This document shows positions 1-8,581 of a stretch of DNA of 64,000 nucleotides, piece by piece. Under the pieces are notes generated by a model, which had not been told where the DNA came from, made no database searches, and saw only the letters and a program-made list of their open reading frames with translations. The stretch comes from Rhodopseudomonas palustris (lineage in GTDB: Bacteria > Pseudomonadota > Alphaproteobacteria > Rhizobiales > Xanthobacteraceae). Numbering within the stretch: position 1 is the stretch's first letter; each line of letters begins with the position of its first letter. The stretch covers positions 19,912 to 83,911 of the forward strand of contig NZ_QYYD01000025.1 in assembly GCF_003591005.1 (NCBI RefSeq), in the 5' to 3' direction. The translations under genes and the position numbers were made by a program.

Positions 1-1
1 G

Positions 2-817
2 GTGATCAGCATCGACAAGCGCATTCTCGACCTCGAGAACCCGTCGCAAGAAGTCATCGCGTCGGACCAGAAGCGGCTGGTGGTGGACGCCTTCGCGCGC
101 TACCGGATCAAGAACGCGCTGCGCTTCTATCAGAGCGTCGGCTCGATCCCGGCCGCCAATATCCAGCTCACCACGCTGCTCAACGCCGCGCTGCGCCGCG
201 TGCTCGGCGAGGTCACCTTCATTCAGGTGGTGCGTGACGAGCGTGAAGGCCTGATGCAGCGCATTCGCGCGCAACTCGACCGCGAGGCCGAGAACTACGG
301 CATCTCGGTGGTCGACGTCCGTATCCGCCGCGCCGATCTGCCCGACCAGAACAGCCAGGCCGTGTATCAGCGGATGCAGACCGAGCGTCAGCGCGAAGCC
401 GCCGAGTTCCGCGCCCAGGGCGGCCAGAAGGCGCAGGAGATCCGCTCCAAGGCGGACCGCGAGGCGACGGTCATCGTTGCCGAAGCCAACTCTCAGGCTG
501 AAGAGATCCGGGGTTCCGGCGACGCCGAGCGCAACCGGCTGTTCGCCTCGGCCTATTCCAGGGATCCGGAGTTCTTCGCGTTCTATCGCTCGATGACGGC
601 CTACGACAACGCGCTGAAGAGCTCGGACACCCGCTATCTGCTGCGGCCGGACTCCGACTTCTTCCGGTTCTTCGGCACCCCGGGCGGTCGCAACGGCACC
701 GCGTCGGCGGCAGCTGCGCCGACGCGGCCAGCAGCGGCTCCGGGCGCGGCTCCCACGGCAGCTCCGGCTCAGCCGCCTGCGGCGAACGAGCCGGCGGCTC
801 CGGCTCCGGCGCGGTAG
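2..817 (+). CDS. hflC: HflC, SPFH/band-7 membrane protease regulator (5' truncated by window edge)
   Basis: This is the C-terminal ~271 residues of HflC; the reading frame is open at the window edge, so the GTG at position 2 is not the real start and the N-terminal membrane anchor lies outside. In known systems HflC pairs with HflK in a large periplasm-facing ring that modulates the FtsH protease. The visible part has the band-7 core, including the stretch around VVDVRIRRADLP, and the charged Glu/Arg/Ala-rich coiled coil (roughly residues 115-180) typical of HflC. After the conserved end (FFRFFGTP) there is an Ala/Pro-rich low-complexity tail of about 45 residues, common in this group of alphaproteobacteria. 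hflK should lie just upstream. The downstream DUF2065 and degP genes are the classic neighbours. Confidence 0.95.
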   Translation: MISIDKRILDLENPSQEVIASDQKRLVVDAFARYRIKNALRFYQSVGSIPAANIQLTTLLNAALRRVLGEVTFIQVVRDEREGLMQRIRAQLDREAENYGISVVDVRIRRADLPDQNSQAVYQRMQTERQREAAEFRAQGGQKAQEIRSKADREATVIVAEANSQAEEIRGSGDAERNRLFASAYSRDPEFFAFYRSMTAYDNALKSSDTRYLLRPDSDFFRFFGTPGGRNGTASAAAAPTRPAAAPGAAPTAAPAQPPAANEPAAPAPAR

Positions 818-973
818 CGCACCGTCGAATAGCTGGCGGGCGGGATTGCGTTTTGCGTTCCCTCCGGCAGTCGATTAGAACAGCCGCAAGACAGGGGCGC
901 GGGCCGCAGGGTCCGCGCTTCTTCAATTGCAGCGCAGGCGGGCCCGGCCCGCCGGCCGGGAGGAGCCAGTCGT

Positions 974-1174
974 ATGAGGTCTTTCGCGTTCGCCGACCTC
1001 CTGATCGGGGTGGGTGTACTGTTCGTGCTGGAAGGCCTGATCTTCGCGGCGAGCCCGAGCTGGATGCGCCGCGCCATGAAGAGCGCGCTGGCGACCCCCG
1101 ACAATGTGCTGCGTATCGTCGGCCTGGTGTCCGCCGTGCTGGGGCTGGTGCTGATCTGGGTGGTGCGGCACTGA
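974..1174 (+). CDS. DUF2065 family small membrane protein (YjeT-like)
   Basis: A 66-residue protein with two predicted membrane segments (about residues 8-26 and 45-63) joined by a short basic loop containing SWMRRAMK. Length, two-helix layout and position directly after hflC match the DUF2065/YjeT family, whose biochemical role is unknown. The start codon at 974 is preceded by a GGGAGGAG ribosome binding site. It lies 156 bases after hflC and probably belongs to the same transcription unit. Confidence 0.85.
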   Translation: MRSFAFADLLIGVGVLFVLEGLIFAASPSWMRRAMKSALATPDNVLRIVGLVSAVLGLVLIWVVRH

Positions 1175-1404
1175 CGCAGTTCGACCGCGATCGGGGCCTC
1201 GAGGGTTCGGGTTCGCTTTCGGGTTCGCCTGGACGGAGGTCCACGGCATCGTGAGCCGAGCCGTCCGCTTTTCGCCTTAATCTCTCCGGCGGATGGGGTA
1301 GCCTCGACCGATTTCGACGCTTGCGCCGGCCCCTGGGCTGGGCGCAGTGTTTTCAGCCAGCCGCGCCGACAGGCGCCGCGCCTCGTTCAGGAGACGTCTC
1401 GCCC

Positions 1405-2928
1405 ATGTCCGCAGCGACCATGTCCGCAGCGACCAAGCCCGCAGCGACCTCTGCTTTCGGCCTTCGTATCCGGCCTCTGGTTACCGCCCTCTGCCTCGGC
1501 GCGGCCGCCGCATTGATGACGGCGCCGGCGCAGGCCCGCGGCCCCGAAGGCATCGCCGACGTCGCCGAGAAGGTGATCGATGCGGTGGTCAACATCTCGA
1601 CGACGCAGACCGTCGAGGCCAAGGGCTCCGGCGAGAGCAACAGCGCCAAGCCGAACCTGCCGCCGGGCTCGCCGTTCGAGGAGTTCTTCGACGACTTCTT
1701 CAAGAACCGCCGCGGCGGCAAGGAGGGCGGTGGCCCGCGCAAGACCAATTCGCTCGGCTCCGGCTTCATCATCGATCCGTCCGGCGTCGCGGTCACCAAC
1801 AATCACGTCATCGCCGATTCCGACGAGATCAACGTGATCCTCAACGACGGCACCAAGATCAAGGCGGAGCTGGTCGGCGTCGACAAGAAGACCGATCTGG
1901 CGGTGCTGAAGTTCACGCCGCCGGCCGGCAAGACGCTGACCGCGGTTCAATTCGGCGACAGCGACAAGCTGCGGCTCGGCGAGTGGGTGGTGGCGATCGG
2001 CAACCCGTTCTCGCTCGGTGGCACGGTGACCGCCGGCATCGTCTCGGCGCGCAACCGCGACATCAATTCCGGGCCCTACGACAGCTACATCCAGACCGAC
2101 GCCGCGATCAATCGCGGCAATTCCGGTGGACCGCTGTTCAACCTCAATGGCGAAGTGATCGGGGTCAACACGCTGATCATCTCGCCGTCAGGCGGCTCGA
2201 TCGGCATCGGCTTCGCGGTGCCGTCGAAGACGGTGGTCGGTGTGGTCGATCAGCTGCGTCAGTTCGGCGAGCTGCGCCGCGGCTGGCTCGGCGTCCGCAT
2301 CCAGCAGGTCACCGACGAAATCGCCGAGAGCCTCAACATCAAGCCGGCGCGCGGCGCGCTGGTTGCCGGCATCGACGACAAAGGCCCGGCCAAGCCGGCC
2401 GGCATCGAGCCGGGCGACGTCGTCGTCAAGTTCGACGGCAAGGACGTCAAGGAGCCGAAGGATCTATCGCGCGTCGTCGCCGACACCGCGGTCGGCAAGA
2501 CCGTCGACGTGGTGATCATCCGCAAGGGCAAGGAAGAGACCAAGCAGGTCACGCTCGGCCGCCTCGACGACGGCGCCAAGCCGCAGCCGGTCTCGGCCAA
2601 GTCGCAGCCCGAAGCCGACAAGCCGGCGACCCAGAAGGCGCTCGGCCTCGATCTCGCCGCGCTGTCGAAGGACCTGCGCGGCCGATACAAGATCAAGGAC
2701 AGCGTCAAGGGCGTGGTCGTGGTCGGCGTCGACAACGGCTCCGACGCCGCCGAGAAGCGGCTGGGTGCGGGCGACGTCATCGTCGAGGTCGCGCAGGAAG
2801 CGGTGACGAATGCCGCCGACATCAAGAAGCGCGTCGACCAGCTCAAGAAGGACGGCAAGAAGTCGGTGCTGCTGCTGGTCTCCAACGCCGAGGGCGAGCT
2901 GCGCTTCGTGGCGCTGAGCCTGCAATAG
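1405..2928 (+). CDS. degP: Periplasmic serine endoprotease DegP/HtrA (Do family)
   Basis: ATP-independent periplasmic protease/chaperone that degrades misfolded envelope proteins. The 507-residue protein has an N-terminal signal peptide ending near APAQA, then a trypsin-like domain with the full triad: His in NNHVIAD, Asp in KKTDLAVL and Ser in RGNSGGPLF. Two PDZ domains follow, the first around GWLGVRIQQV and the second in the C-terminal ~100 residues. The open frame extends upstream to 1321, but I place the start at the ATG at 1405, which has a CAGGAGACG site just upstream and gives a normal signal peptide. It sits between the hflC region and rsmJ, which begins 4 bases after the degP stop, so the two are likely cotranscribed. 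Confidence 0.95.
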   Translation: MSAATMSAATKPAATSAFGLRIRPLVTALCLGAAAALMTAPAQARGPEGIADVAEKVIDAVVNISTTQTVEAKGSGESNSAKPNLPPGSPFEEFFDDFFKNRRGGKEGGGPRKTNSLGSGFIIDPSGVAVTNNHVIADSDEINVILNDGTKIKAELVGVDKKTDLAVLKFTPPAGKTLTAVQFGDSDKLRLGEWVVAIGNPFSLGGTVTAGIVSARNRDINSGPYDSYIQTDAAINRGNSGGPLFNLNGEVIGVNTLIISPSGGSIGIGFAVPSKTVVGVVDQLRQFGELRRGWLGVRIQQVTDEIAESLNIKPARGALVAGIDDKGPAKPAGIEPGDVVVKFDGKDVKEPKDLSRVVADTAVGKTVDVVIIRKGKEETKQVTLGRLDDGAKPQPVSAKSQPEADKPATQKALGLDLAALSKDLRGRYKIKDSVKGVVVVGVDNGSDAAEKRLGAGDVIVEVAQEAVTNAADIKKRVDQLKKDGKKSVLLLVSNAEGELRFVALSLQ

Positions 2929-2932
2929 GGCG

Positions 2933-3604
2933 ATGGCCAAGGCTGCCCGGCCCGCGCTCGCCGTCGATTTCGTCGGCGGCGCGACCGGCTACAAGCTGCG
3001 CACCGGCGCCGCGCGCAGCCATGCCCTGCTCAAGGCCACCGGCATGGCGCCGGGCCGTTCGCTGACGGTCATCGACGCCACCGCCGGCCTTGGCCGCGAC
3101 GCCTTCCTGCTCGCCGCGATGGGCGCCACGGTCACGCTGATCGAGCGCTCGCCGCAGGTCCACGCGCTGCTCGCCGAAGCCCTCACGGCCGCGCGGGCGG
3201 AAAGCCCCGACCTCGCCGCCATCACCGCCCGCATGACCCTGCTGCACGGCGACGCCCGCGAACTGCTTCCCACCCTGCAAGCCGACGTCGTCACCGTCGA
3301 CCCGATGCACCCCGAACGCACCAAGACCGCTCTGGTGAAACAGGAGATGCGGCTGCTGCGCGACATCGTCGGCACCGATCCGGACGTCACCGAGTTGATG
3401 CAGGCGGCGCTGGCGGCACGCTGCGGTCGCGTGGTGCTGAAGTGGCCATTGCGGGCGGAGCCGCTGCAGGGCGTGCGGAAGGCGTCGTATCAGATCGCCG
3501 GGAAGACGGTGCGGTATGATGTGTTCGTGCAGGTGAGAGAAGCGTCGGACGAGACCGCCGCGCAAGTCGCTGCTGCGCGATCTGTCGGGATAGATCCCGG
3601 ATAG
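2933..3604 (+). CDS. rsmJ: 16S rRNA (guanine-N2) methyltransferase RsmJ
   Basis: A class I SAM-dependent methyltransferase of the RsmJ (YhiQ) family, which methylates G1516 of 16S rRNA in E. coli. Visible features are the family N-terminus with the GYKLRTGAARSHALLKA segment, the SAM motif VIDATAGLGRDAF, the acidic end of motif II in LIERSP, and the family signature DPMHPER corresponding to the DPMFP catalytic motif. Length (223 residues) is usual. ATG at 2933, four bases after degP. The last ~25 residues are poorly conserved. Confidence 0.88.
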   Translation: MAKAARPALAVDFVGGATGYKLRTGAARSHALLKATGMAPGRSLTVIDATAGLGRDAFLLAAMGATVTLIERSPQVHALLAEALTAARAESPDLAAITARMTLLHGDARELLPTLQADVVTVDPMHPERTKTALVKQEMRLLRDIVGTDPDVTELMQAALAARCGRVVLKWPLRAEPLQGVRKASYQIAGKTVRYDVFVQVREASDETAAQVAAARSVGIDPG

Positions 3605-4156
3605 CTCCCCGCTGTTGCAATCAAGTCTCCGCCTCCACTGTCGACGACGCGTTGCTTGCAGCGCTGAAGTACGTGGACCCCGGAGCGACCTACGCTCCGT
3701 TCCTAACGGCGGGACAGTCAACGCGTCGAGGTGGCCCCCGAGCGGGCGTGTGATCGCGGGCCGCGATGGCTCGTTGGACCCCGGCTCGCGCGGCGCCCGT
3801 TGTGCGAAATATTCATCTGGTGATCCGAACTGTCGTTCTCCTGCATCATGGCTCGGCAGCGTGCTGTACAATTGCGCAAGCCATGATCGGCATCTGTGCA
3901 CGGACTAGTTAGTTAGTATTGACATTCGTTCGTGATCAGGAGAGGCTTGCGGTAATAGTTGGAGGGAGAGCCGATGCCGGTTCGTCGAACGCGACGCAAT
4001 GCTCGGCCGCTCGGTGTCGCTGATGCGGCCAATCCGTCAGCAACGTGAACGGAGAACATCGGGTGAAGTGATCGCCGCGCCGATCGACATCAGCAAGTTG
4101 GTACCGGCGGAATCCGAGTTGATTGAGCCGCAAATCGCCTGACGGAGACGGGTCTC
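3605..4156. other. Intergenic region marking the left border of the accessory cluster
   Basis: About 550 bases without a credible gene. The open frames here are short and lack protein-like composition or ribosome binding sites. It contains one degenerate copy of the cluster operator near 3901-3916. The sequence is somewhat less GC-rich than the flanking genes. No tRNA, integrase remnant or direct repeat matching the right border was seen. Confidence 0.5.
3901..3916. promoter_or_regulatory. Degenerate copy of the TTGACTA..TAGTCAA operator
   Basis: The inner half-sites GACTA and TAGT are present but the outer bases deviate. It is about 240 bases upstream of the ABC ATPase at 4157 and is the weakest member of the site family. 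It is listed because it precedes the first operon of the cluster and is directly followed by a TTAGTATTGAC stretch that could be a second half-site. Confidence 0.35.
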
Positions 4157-4957
4157 GTGAACATCGCTGTCGCGCCGCCGACGACCACGCCCTATCTAGA
4201 GGTCGACAATCTCAGCAAGGTCTATGCGAGCGTCGACGGCCCGGTCCGCGCGCTCGACCGCGTCTCGTTGCAGCAGCGCCGCGGCGAGTTCGTGTCGATC
4301 GTCGGGCCGAGCGGCTGCGGCAAGAGCACGTTGCTGATGATCGCGGCCGGCCTGGCGTCGCGGTCGGAAGGGCGGGTGTTGGTCGAGGACAGGTTGATCG
4401 AAGCGCCGCGCACCGATCTCGGCATCGTGTTCCAGAACCACGTGCTTTTGGAATGGCGCACGGCGCTGCAAAACGTGATGCTGCAGGCGGTGGCCCGCAA
4501 GATGGACATGAAGGTCGCCGAGAAGCGCGCGCGCGAACTGCTCGCCGCCGTGGGGCTCGGCGGCTTCGAGAACAAGTATCCAGGCTCGCTGTCGGGCGGC
4601 ATGAAACAGCGCGTCTCGATTTGCCGGGCGCTGATCCACGATCCGCCGCATCTGCTGATGGACGAGCCGTTCGGCGCGCTGGACTCGCTGACGCGGGACC
4701 AGCTGGTGCTCGACCTGCAGCGGATCCGCGCCGAGCGTTCGACCGCGGTGCTGTTCATCACTCACAGTATCGCCGAGGCCGTCTTCCTGTCCGACCGGGT
4801 CGTGGTAATGACGCCGCGGCCGGGAAAGATCGATCGCATCATCGACATCGACCTGCCGCGGCCGCGAACGCTGGCGATGCGGGAGTCCCCGGAGTTCGCA
4901 CGCTACAGCCACGAGATCCTCGAGGTGTTTCTCGCGCGCGGCGTGATCAAGGAGTAG
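4157..4957 (+). CDS. NitT/TauT-type ABC transporter ATPase (importer 1)
   Basis: Cytoplasmic nucleotide-binding subunit of an SsuB/TauB-like importer, a family that takes up sulfonates, nitrate, aromatic acids and similar small anions. It has Walker [11 protein letters not shown]-loop FQNHVLLEW, signature LSGGMKQR, Walker B LLMDEPFGALD and the switch His in ITHS. 266 residues. The start is a GTG at 4157 preceded by GGAGACGG; the larger overlapping frame starting at 4123 belongs to the permease frame and is not coding here. The permease starts 6 bases after the stop. No substrate-binding protein is adjacent; the orphan one at 14123 is the best partner. Confidence 0.9.
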   Translation: MNIAVAPPTTTPYLEVDNLSKVYASVDGPVRALDRVSLQQRRGEFVSIVGPSGCGKSTLLMIAAGLASRSEGRVLVEDRLIEAPRTDLGIVFQNHVLLEWRTALQNVMLQAVARKMDMKVAEKRARELLAAVGLGGFENKYPGSLSGGMKQRVSICRALIHDPPHLLMDEPFGALDSLTRDQLVLDLQRIRAERSTAVLFITHSIAEAVFLSDRVVVMTPRPGKIDRIIDIDLPRPRTLAMRESPEFARYSHEILEVFLARGVIKE

Positions 4958-4962
4958 GGGAC

Positions 4963-5814
4963 ATGGCCGACATCGCGACGGGCGCTGCGCTCTCCATCGA
5001 GCAGATCGAGCAGCGGGTTCAGGAACAGACCCGGGCGAAGCGTAAGCGCGACCGCCGCGCCGAGCTGATCTACCCGGTCCTGACCGGCATCCTGCTGCTG
5101 GTGATCTGGGAGGTCGCGACCCGAGGGTTTCGCGTGCCGGTCTATTTGTTTCCGCCGCCGAGCGTCGTGCTGCAGGCCACCATCGAGAACTGGGATCTGC
5201 TGCTGCGTGAGAGCTGGATCACCTCCGTCGAGATTCTCGCAGGCTACGCCGTCAGCATCATCGTCGGCATTCCGCTCGCCTTCGCCATCTTCCGATGGCC
5301 GGTGTTCTCAAAGTCGATCTACCCGCTGCTGATCTCGTCGCAGGCGATGCCGAAGGTGGCGGTGGCGCCGCTGTTCGTGATCTGGTTCGGCTTCGGGCTG
5401 GTTCCGAAGGTGTTGATCGCCTTCCTGATCGCGTTTTTTCCGATCGTGATCAACACGGTGATGGGGCTCGCCGCGATCGAACGCGAGAAGATCTATCTGG
5501 CGCAGTCGATGGGGCTGTCGTCGTTCGATACTTTCAGGCTGATCCGGCTGCCGAACGCTTTGCCGTCGATCTTCGCGGGGCTGAAGATCTCCATCACGCT
5601 GGCGGTCGTCGGCGCGGTGGTCGGCGAATTCGTCGGCGGCGACGGCGGGCTCGGCTATCAGTTGATGGTCGCCAATGGCAGTATGAACACGCCGCTGCTG
5701 TTCGCAGGTCTGGTGGCGTTAACGGTGCTCGGCGTGTTCTTCTTCTGGATCGTCGAGGTCGTCGAGCGGCTGTGCATGCCGCATCAGGAGAAGATCTCGC
5801 CGCCGACGGTGTGA
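4963..5814 (+). CDS. NitT/TauT-type ABC transporter permease (importer 1)
   Basis: Inner-membrane subunit of the importer whose ATPase lies immediately upstream. 283 residues with about six hydrophobic segments, the family motif MPKVAVAPLFVIWFG, and an EAA-like loop ending in RLPNALPSIFAGLKI that docks to the ATPase. The cytoplasmic N-terminus is unusually long (about 35 mostly charged residues before the first membrane helix). ATG at 4963 with GGAGTAGGGG upstream. The substrate is unknown. Confidence 0.9.
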   Translation: MADIATGAALSIEQIEQRVQEQTRAKRKRDRRAELIYPVLTGILLLVIWEVATRGFRVPVYLFPPPSVVLQATIENWDLLLRESWITSVEILAGYAVSIIVGIPLAFAIFRWPVFSKSIYPLLISSQAMPKVAVAPLFVIWFGFGLVPKVLIAFLIAFFPIVINTVMGLAAIEREKIYLAQSMGLSSFDTFRLIRLPNALPSIFAGLKISITLAVVGAVVGEFVGGDGGLGYQLMVANGSMNTPLLFAGLVALTVLGVFFFWIVEVVERLCMPHQEKISPPTV

Positions 5815-5994
5815 CCGGTCCGCGTGCAGGCGACGGCGAGGGCAGGTGACAAGTCGGCGGCCGGGCGCGAGCGATCGGAATCGCTTGTCGGTTCGTCGAC
5901 CTGTTCCAGTCAGCGCCGGCAGATCGGCTCTGGTTCCAAGCCGCGTCCGGCGCTAATGCTACCCGGTCATTGCTCCGCATCTGAAAGTCATTGC

Positions 5995-6753
5995 ATGGCC
6001 GATATCTCCACGTCCGCCCGGACGACCAAGCCCCGCAAGTCCGCGCCGGCAACCGCCAAGGCAAAGGCCCCGCGCAAGGTGGCCGGCGGGCGCGCGAAGG
6101 CGGTTAACAGCGCCGGCAACGGCCAGATCGCCACACGGCAGCGCATTCTGAACATCGCCACCAAGGAATTTTCCGCGAAGGGCTACGACGGAGCTCGGGT
6201 CGACGACATCATGCGCCTCGCGAAGGTCAGCAAGAACCTGATCTACCATTACTTCGGTAGCAAGGAGGGGCTGTTCATCGCGGTGCTCGAGTCGGCCTAT
6301 GAGGGCATGCATGCCTACCAGACCGCATGGCCGCTGGAGGTCGCCTCGCCGGTGGACGGCGTTCGCAAGCTGGTCCAATCCACCTTCAAATACTGGCACG
6401 ATTCGCCCGAGTTCATCGGCCTCTTGAACTCCGAGAACTTCCACAAGGGGCGTCATCTGCGGAAATCGAAGGTGACCAAGGCCGGCTATTCGGGATTGCT
6501 GGCGAATATCAGCGAACTGTTGAAGCAGGGCGAGCGCTCCGGCGATTTCCGTCGCGACGTGGATCCGGTCGAGCTCTACATTTCGATCTCGGCGCTGGCC
6601 TATCACTTCCTGTCCAACCGTTACACGCTCGCTTATCTGCTCGACCGCAAGCTGTCGACCGAAGAGGACATGAAGGCGCGCACCGCGCATATCGAGGATC
6701 TGATCCTCGGCTACCTGCGCTTTGGAGCCCCCAATTCGGCCGCCAACAAGTAA
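5995..6753 (+). CDS. TetR-family transcriptional regulator 1
   Basis: A 252-residue TetR repressor. After a basic, Ala/Lys-rich tail of about 45 residues comes the helix-turn-helix domain: TRQRILNIATKEFSAKGYDGARV, with recognition helix VSKNLIYHYFGSKEGLF. The C-terminal ligand-binding region resembles the TetR_C domain of RutR-like regulators, including the segment ISALAYHFLSNRYTL. The second regulator at 24089 shares the recognition helix and the SNRYTL segment, so the two are paralogues. I use ATG 5995; the frame stays open to 5824 but that part looks non-coding. It is 180 bases after permease 1 and just upstream of a strong palindromic operator (6783). It is a prime candidate to control the cluster. 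Confidence 0.88.
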   Translation: MADISTSARTTKPRKSAPATAKAKAPRKVAGGRAKAVNSAGNGQIATRQRILNIATKEFSAKGYDGARVDDIMRLAKVSKNLIYHYFGSKEGLFIAVLESAYEGMHAYQTAWPLEVASPVDGVRKLVQSTFKYWHDSPEFIGLLNSENFHKGRHLRKSKVTKAGYSGLLANISELLKQGERSGDFRRDVDPVELYISISALAYHFLSNRYTLAYLLDRKLSTEEDMKARTAHIEDLILGYLRFGAPNSAANK

Positions 6754-6782
6754 CAACATGGCCTGCCGCTTCGGAAAACGTC

Positions 6783-6798
6783 TTGACTAACTGGTCAG
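6783..6798. promoter_or_regulatory. Palindromic operator before the amidase-hydroxylase operon
   Basis: Sequence TTGACTAACTGGTCAG, one of the family of near-identical 16-bp palindromes in this cluster. It lies 75 bases upstream of the probable start of the isochorismatase-like gene and 30 bases after the TetR gene. Its left half also resembles a sigma-70 -35 hexamer, so binding would plausibly block transcription. Confidence 0.7.
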
Positions 6799-6872
6799 TA
6801 TCCTGAATGTTTTGCAGCGGGTGAGCACCGGCTATCGTGCTGGCCGATGGTCTTCGCAATCGGGAGTCCTGC

Positions 6873-7538
6873 TTGGCGTCCACCACCGCGCTGCTTCGCA
6901 CCGTCGCCGACAAAGTCGATCCGCAGCATTGCGCGCTGCTGGTGATCGACGTGCAGAACGATTTCGCCGCACCCGGCGGTTTCTTCGATCAGATCGGCGC
7001 CGACCTGAAAGTGGTCCAGCAGGAGCGCGTTCCCAATCTGATGCGGCTGATCGGGGCCGCTCGCGACGCGGGGGTGCTGGTGATCTTCGTCCAGGCGATT
7101 TACGATCCCGAGCATCTGTCGGACGCGATGCGCGAGCGCAACGCGCGGATCGGCAGCGAGTTGCCCCGCTGCCGCAGCGGCTCGTGGGGCGCCGAATTCT
7201 ACCGCGTCGCGCCGGAGCCCGGCGAGCCCGTGGTGATCAAACATCGCTACAGCGCCATGGTCGGGCCGGAACTGCCGGAGCTGTTGCGCGAGCGCGGCAT
7301 CCGCAGCCTGCTGCTCACCGGCATCGCCACCGACACTTGCGTCGAGTCCGCCGGTCGCGACGCGTATTTTCGCGATTACTACGTGACGCTGGTCGGCGAT
7401 TGCTGCGGGGCTGCCACTGATGAGGATCATCGCGGCGCGCTGAAGCGCTTCCATCGCGACTACGGACCGGTGGTCGACGCCGACGAGGTGATCTCGGCCT
7501 GGCGATCGACGGTCGCCGCGGCGGCGAAGTCCGCCTGA
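6873..7538 (+). CDS. Isochorismatase-like cysteine hydrolase (probable amidase)
   Basis: A cytoplasmic hydrolase of the isochorismatase-like family, which includes N-carbamoylsarcosine amidase, maleamate amidase, biuret hydrolase and nicotinamidase-like enzymes. The catalytic triad is complete: Asp in VIDVQNDF (about residue 26), Lys in VIKHRYSAM (about 123) and Cys in TDTCVES (about 156). I favour the TTG at 6873, preceded at 6 bases by CGGGAG; a GTG at 6837 is an alternative. It is the first gene of an operon in which the next genes overlap (7538, 8578, 10257). The amide or carbamoyl substrate is unknown, but the company of ring hydroxylases suggests hydrolysis of a ring-opened amide. Confidence 0.88.
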   Translation: MASTTALLRTVADKVDPQHCALLVIDVQNDFAAPGGFFDQIGADLKVVQQERVPNLMRLIGAARDAGVLVIFVQAIYDPEHLSDAMRERNARIGSELPRCRSGSWGAEFYRVAPEPGEPVVIKHRYSAMVGPELPELLRERGIRSLLLTGIATDTCVESAGRDAYFRDYYVTLVGDCCGAATDEDHRGALKRFHRDYGPVVDADEVISAWRSTVAAAAKSA

Positions 7539-8581
7539 TGGACCTGTATCGCGACCTTTTTGCTCACGGCCTGTTCCGGATGTCGGCCGATCGGAGCCAC
7601 GCGTTTGCGCACACCGCGCTGCGTCGCGCCGCCCCCTGGCGGCTGCTCGCAGCGGCTGCCGATCTGCGCGTCGACGATCCACGGCTTGTCACGCGCTTTG
7701 CGGGCGTCGATCTGCCCAATCCGGTTGGCCTGGCGGCTGGCTTCGACAAGGATGCCGACCTGGTCCCGGCGCTGTCCTGCCTCGGCTTCGGATTCGTCTG
7801 TGTCGGCTCGATCATGCCGGAGCCGCGTATCGGAAATCCATTTCCGCGATTGATGCGCCGTCGCGGCACCGAGTCGATCGTCGACTCGATGGGGGTGCCG
7901 AGCAAGGGCAGGGCCTACGCGGTCGAGCAGCTGCGCCGTCTTGGCGCGCGCGCTGTACCGGTCATTGCGAATGTCGGGGGCTTCTCGGCGGACGCGATCG
8001 CAGCGGGCGTGAACGAAGTCGCTCCTTATGTCGACCTGGTCGAACTCAGCCTGATGTGCCCGAACGTGCTGCGCGAAGGCGAGGTGTTCGACGAGATCGG
8101 CATGCTGCGCGGCGTGCTCGCGCGCATCGAGGGCCGCGCAGGATCGATCGTGGTACGCGTGCCGAACGACACCAAGAGACTGCCCGACCGGTTCGCCGAA
8201 CTGATCGAATTGTGTATCGAGGCCGGCGTCGGCGGCATCAAGGTCGGCGGTGGCCGACGCATCCCAGAGCCGGGACTTGGAACAGGTGCCGGCACCCTGC
8301 ATGGCCGCGAAATCTTCGACGCGGCACTGATGAATGTCGAGCGCGCCGCGGAGTTCGCGCGCGGCCGCCTGTCGATCAAGGGCAATGGCGGCATCAGTTC
8401 CGCCGCCGACGTGCTGGCGATGCGGAGCGCGGGCGCGACCTGCGTCGACCTTTATTCGGCCTTCGTGTTCCGCGGCTGGACCATCGCGCGCGATATCAAC
8501 CGCGAACTGGCGCCGGTCTGGGCCGCTACGACGTCGACCGCGGCGCCGGCCTTCGGATCGCAGCTCCAGAGCATGGCATGA
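7538..8581 (+). CDS. Dihydroorotate dehydrogenase-like flavoprotein with Cys at the catalytic position
   Basis: A 347-residue FMN barrel. Its overall build is class 2 DHODH: an N-terminal helical extension (LYRDLFAHGLF), GLAAGFDKDADLVPAL, the FMN-phosphate region GNGGISSAADVLAM and the tail SAFVFRGWTIARDINREL. The active-site loop, however, reads SLMCPN (Cys about residue 174), as in class 1 DHODH and dihydropyrimidine dehydrogenase, where class 2 has Ser in SSPN. The usual VKI(A/S)PD reads VRVPND, so the usual Lys is Arg. It overlaps the amidase stop by one base and the next gene by four. It is unlikely to be the housekeeping pyrD and is more likely a reductase or dehydrogenase of a heterocyclic or unsaturated intermediate. 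Function not assigned. Confidence 0.8.
   Translation: MDLYRDLFAHGLFRMSADRSHAFAHTALRRAAPWRLLAAAADLRVDDPRLVTRFAGVDLPNPVGLAAGFDKDADLVPALSCLGFGFVCVGSIMPEPRIGNPFPRLMRRRGTESIVDSMGVPSKGRAYAVEQLRRLGARAVPVIANVGGFSADAIAAGVNEVAPYVDLVELSLMCPNVLREGEVFDEIGMLRGVLARIEGRAGSIVVRVPNDTKRLPDRFAELIELCIEAGVGGIKVGGGRRIPEPGLGTGAGTLHGREIFDAALMNVERAAEFARGRLSIKGNGGISSAADVLAMRSAGATCVDLYSAFVFRGWTIARDINRELAPVWAATTSTAAPAFGSQLQSMA

Noticed and set aside
3615..3908. Possible small gene after rsmJ
   Set aside because: Cys/Arg/Ser-rich composition, no ribosome binding site, no recognisable family.
7538..8581. Assignment as housekeeping pyrD
   Set aside because: Catalytic-position Cys, altered FMN-site residues and a catabolic operon make a pyrimidine synthesis role unlikely.
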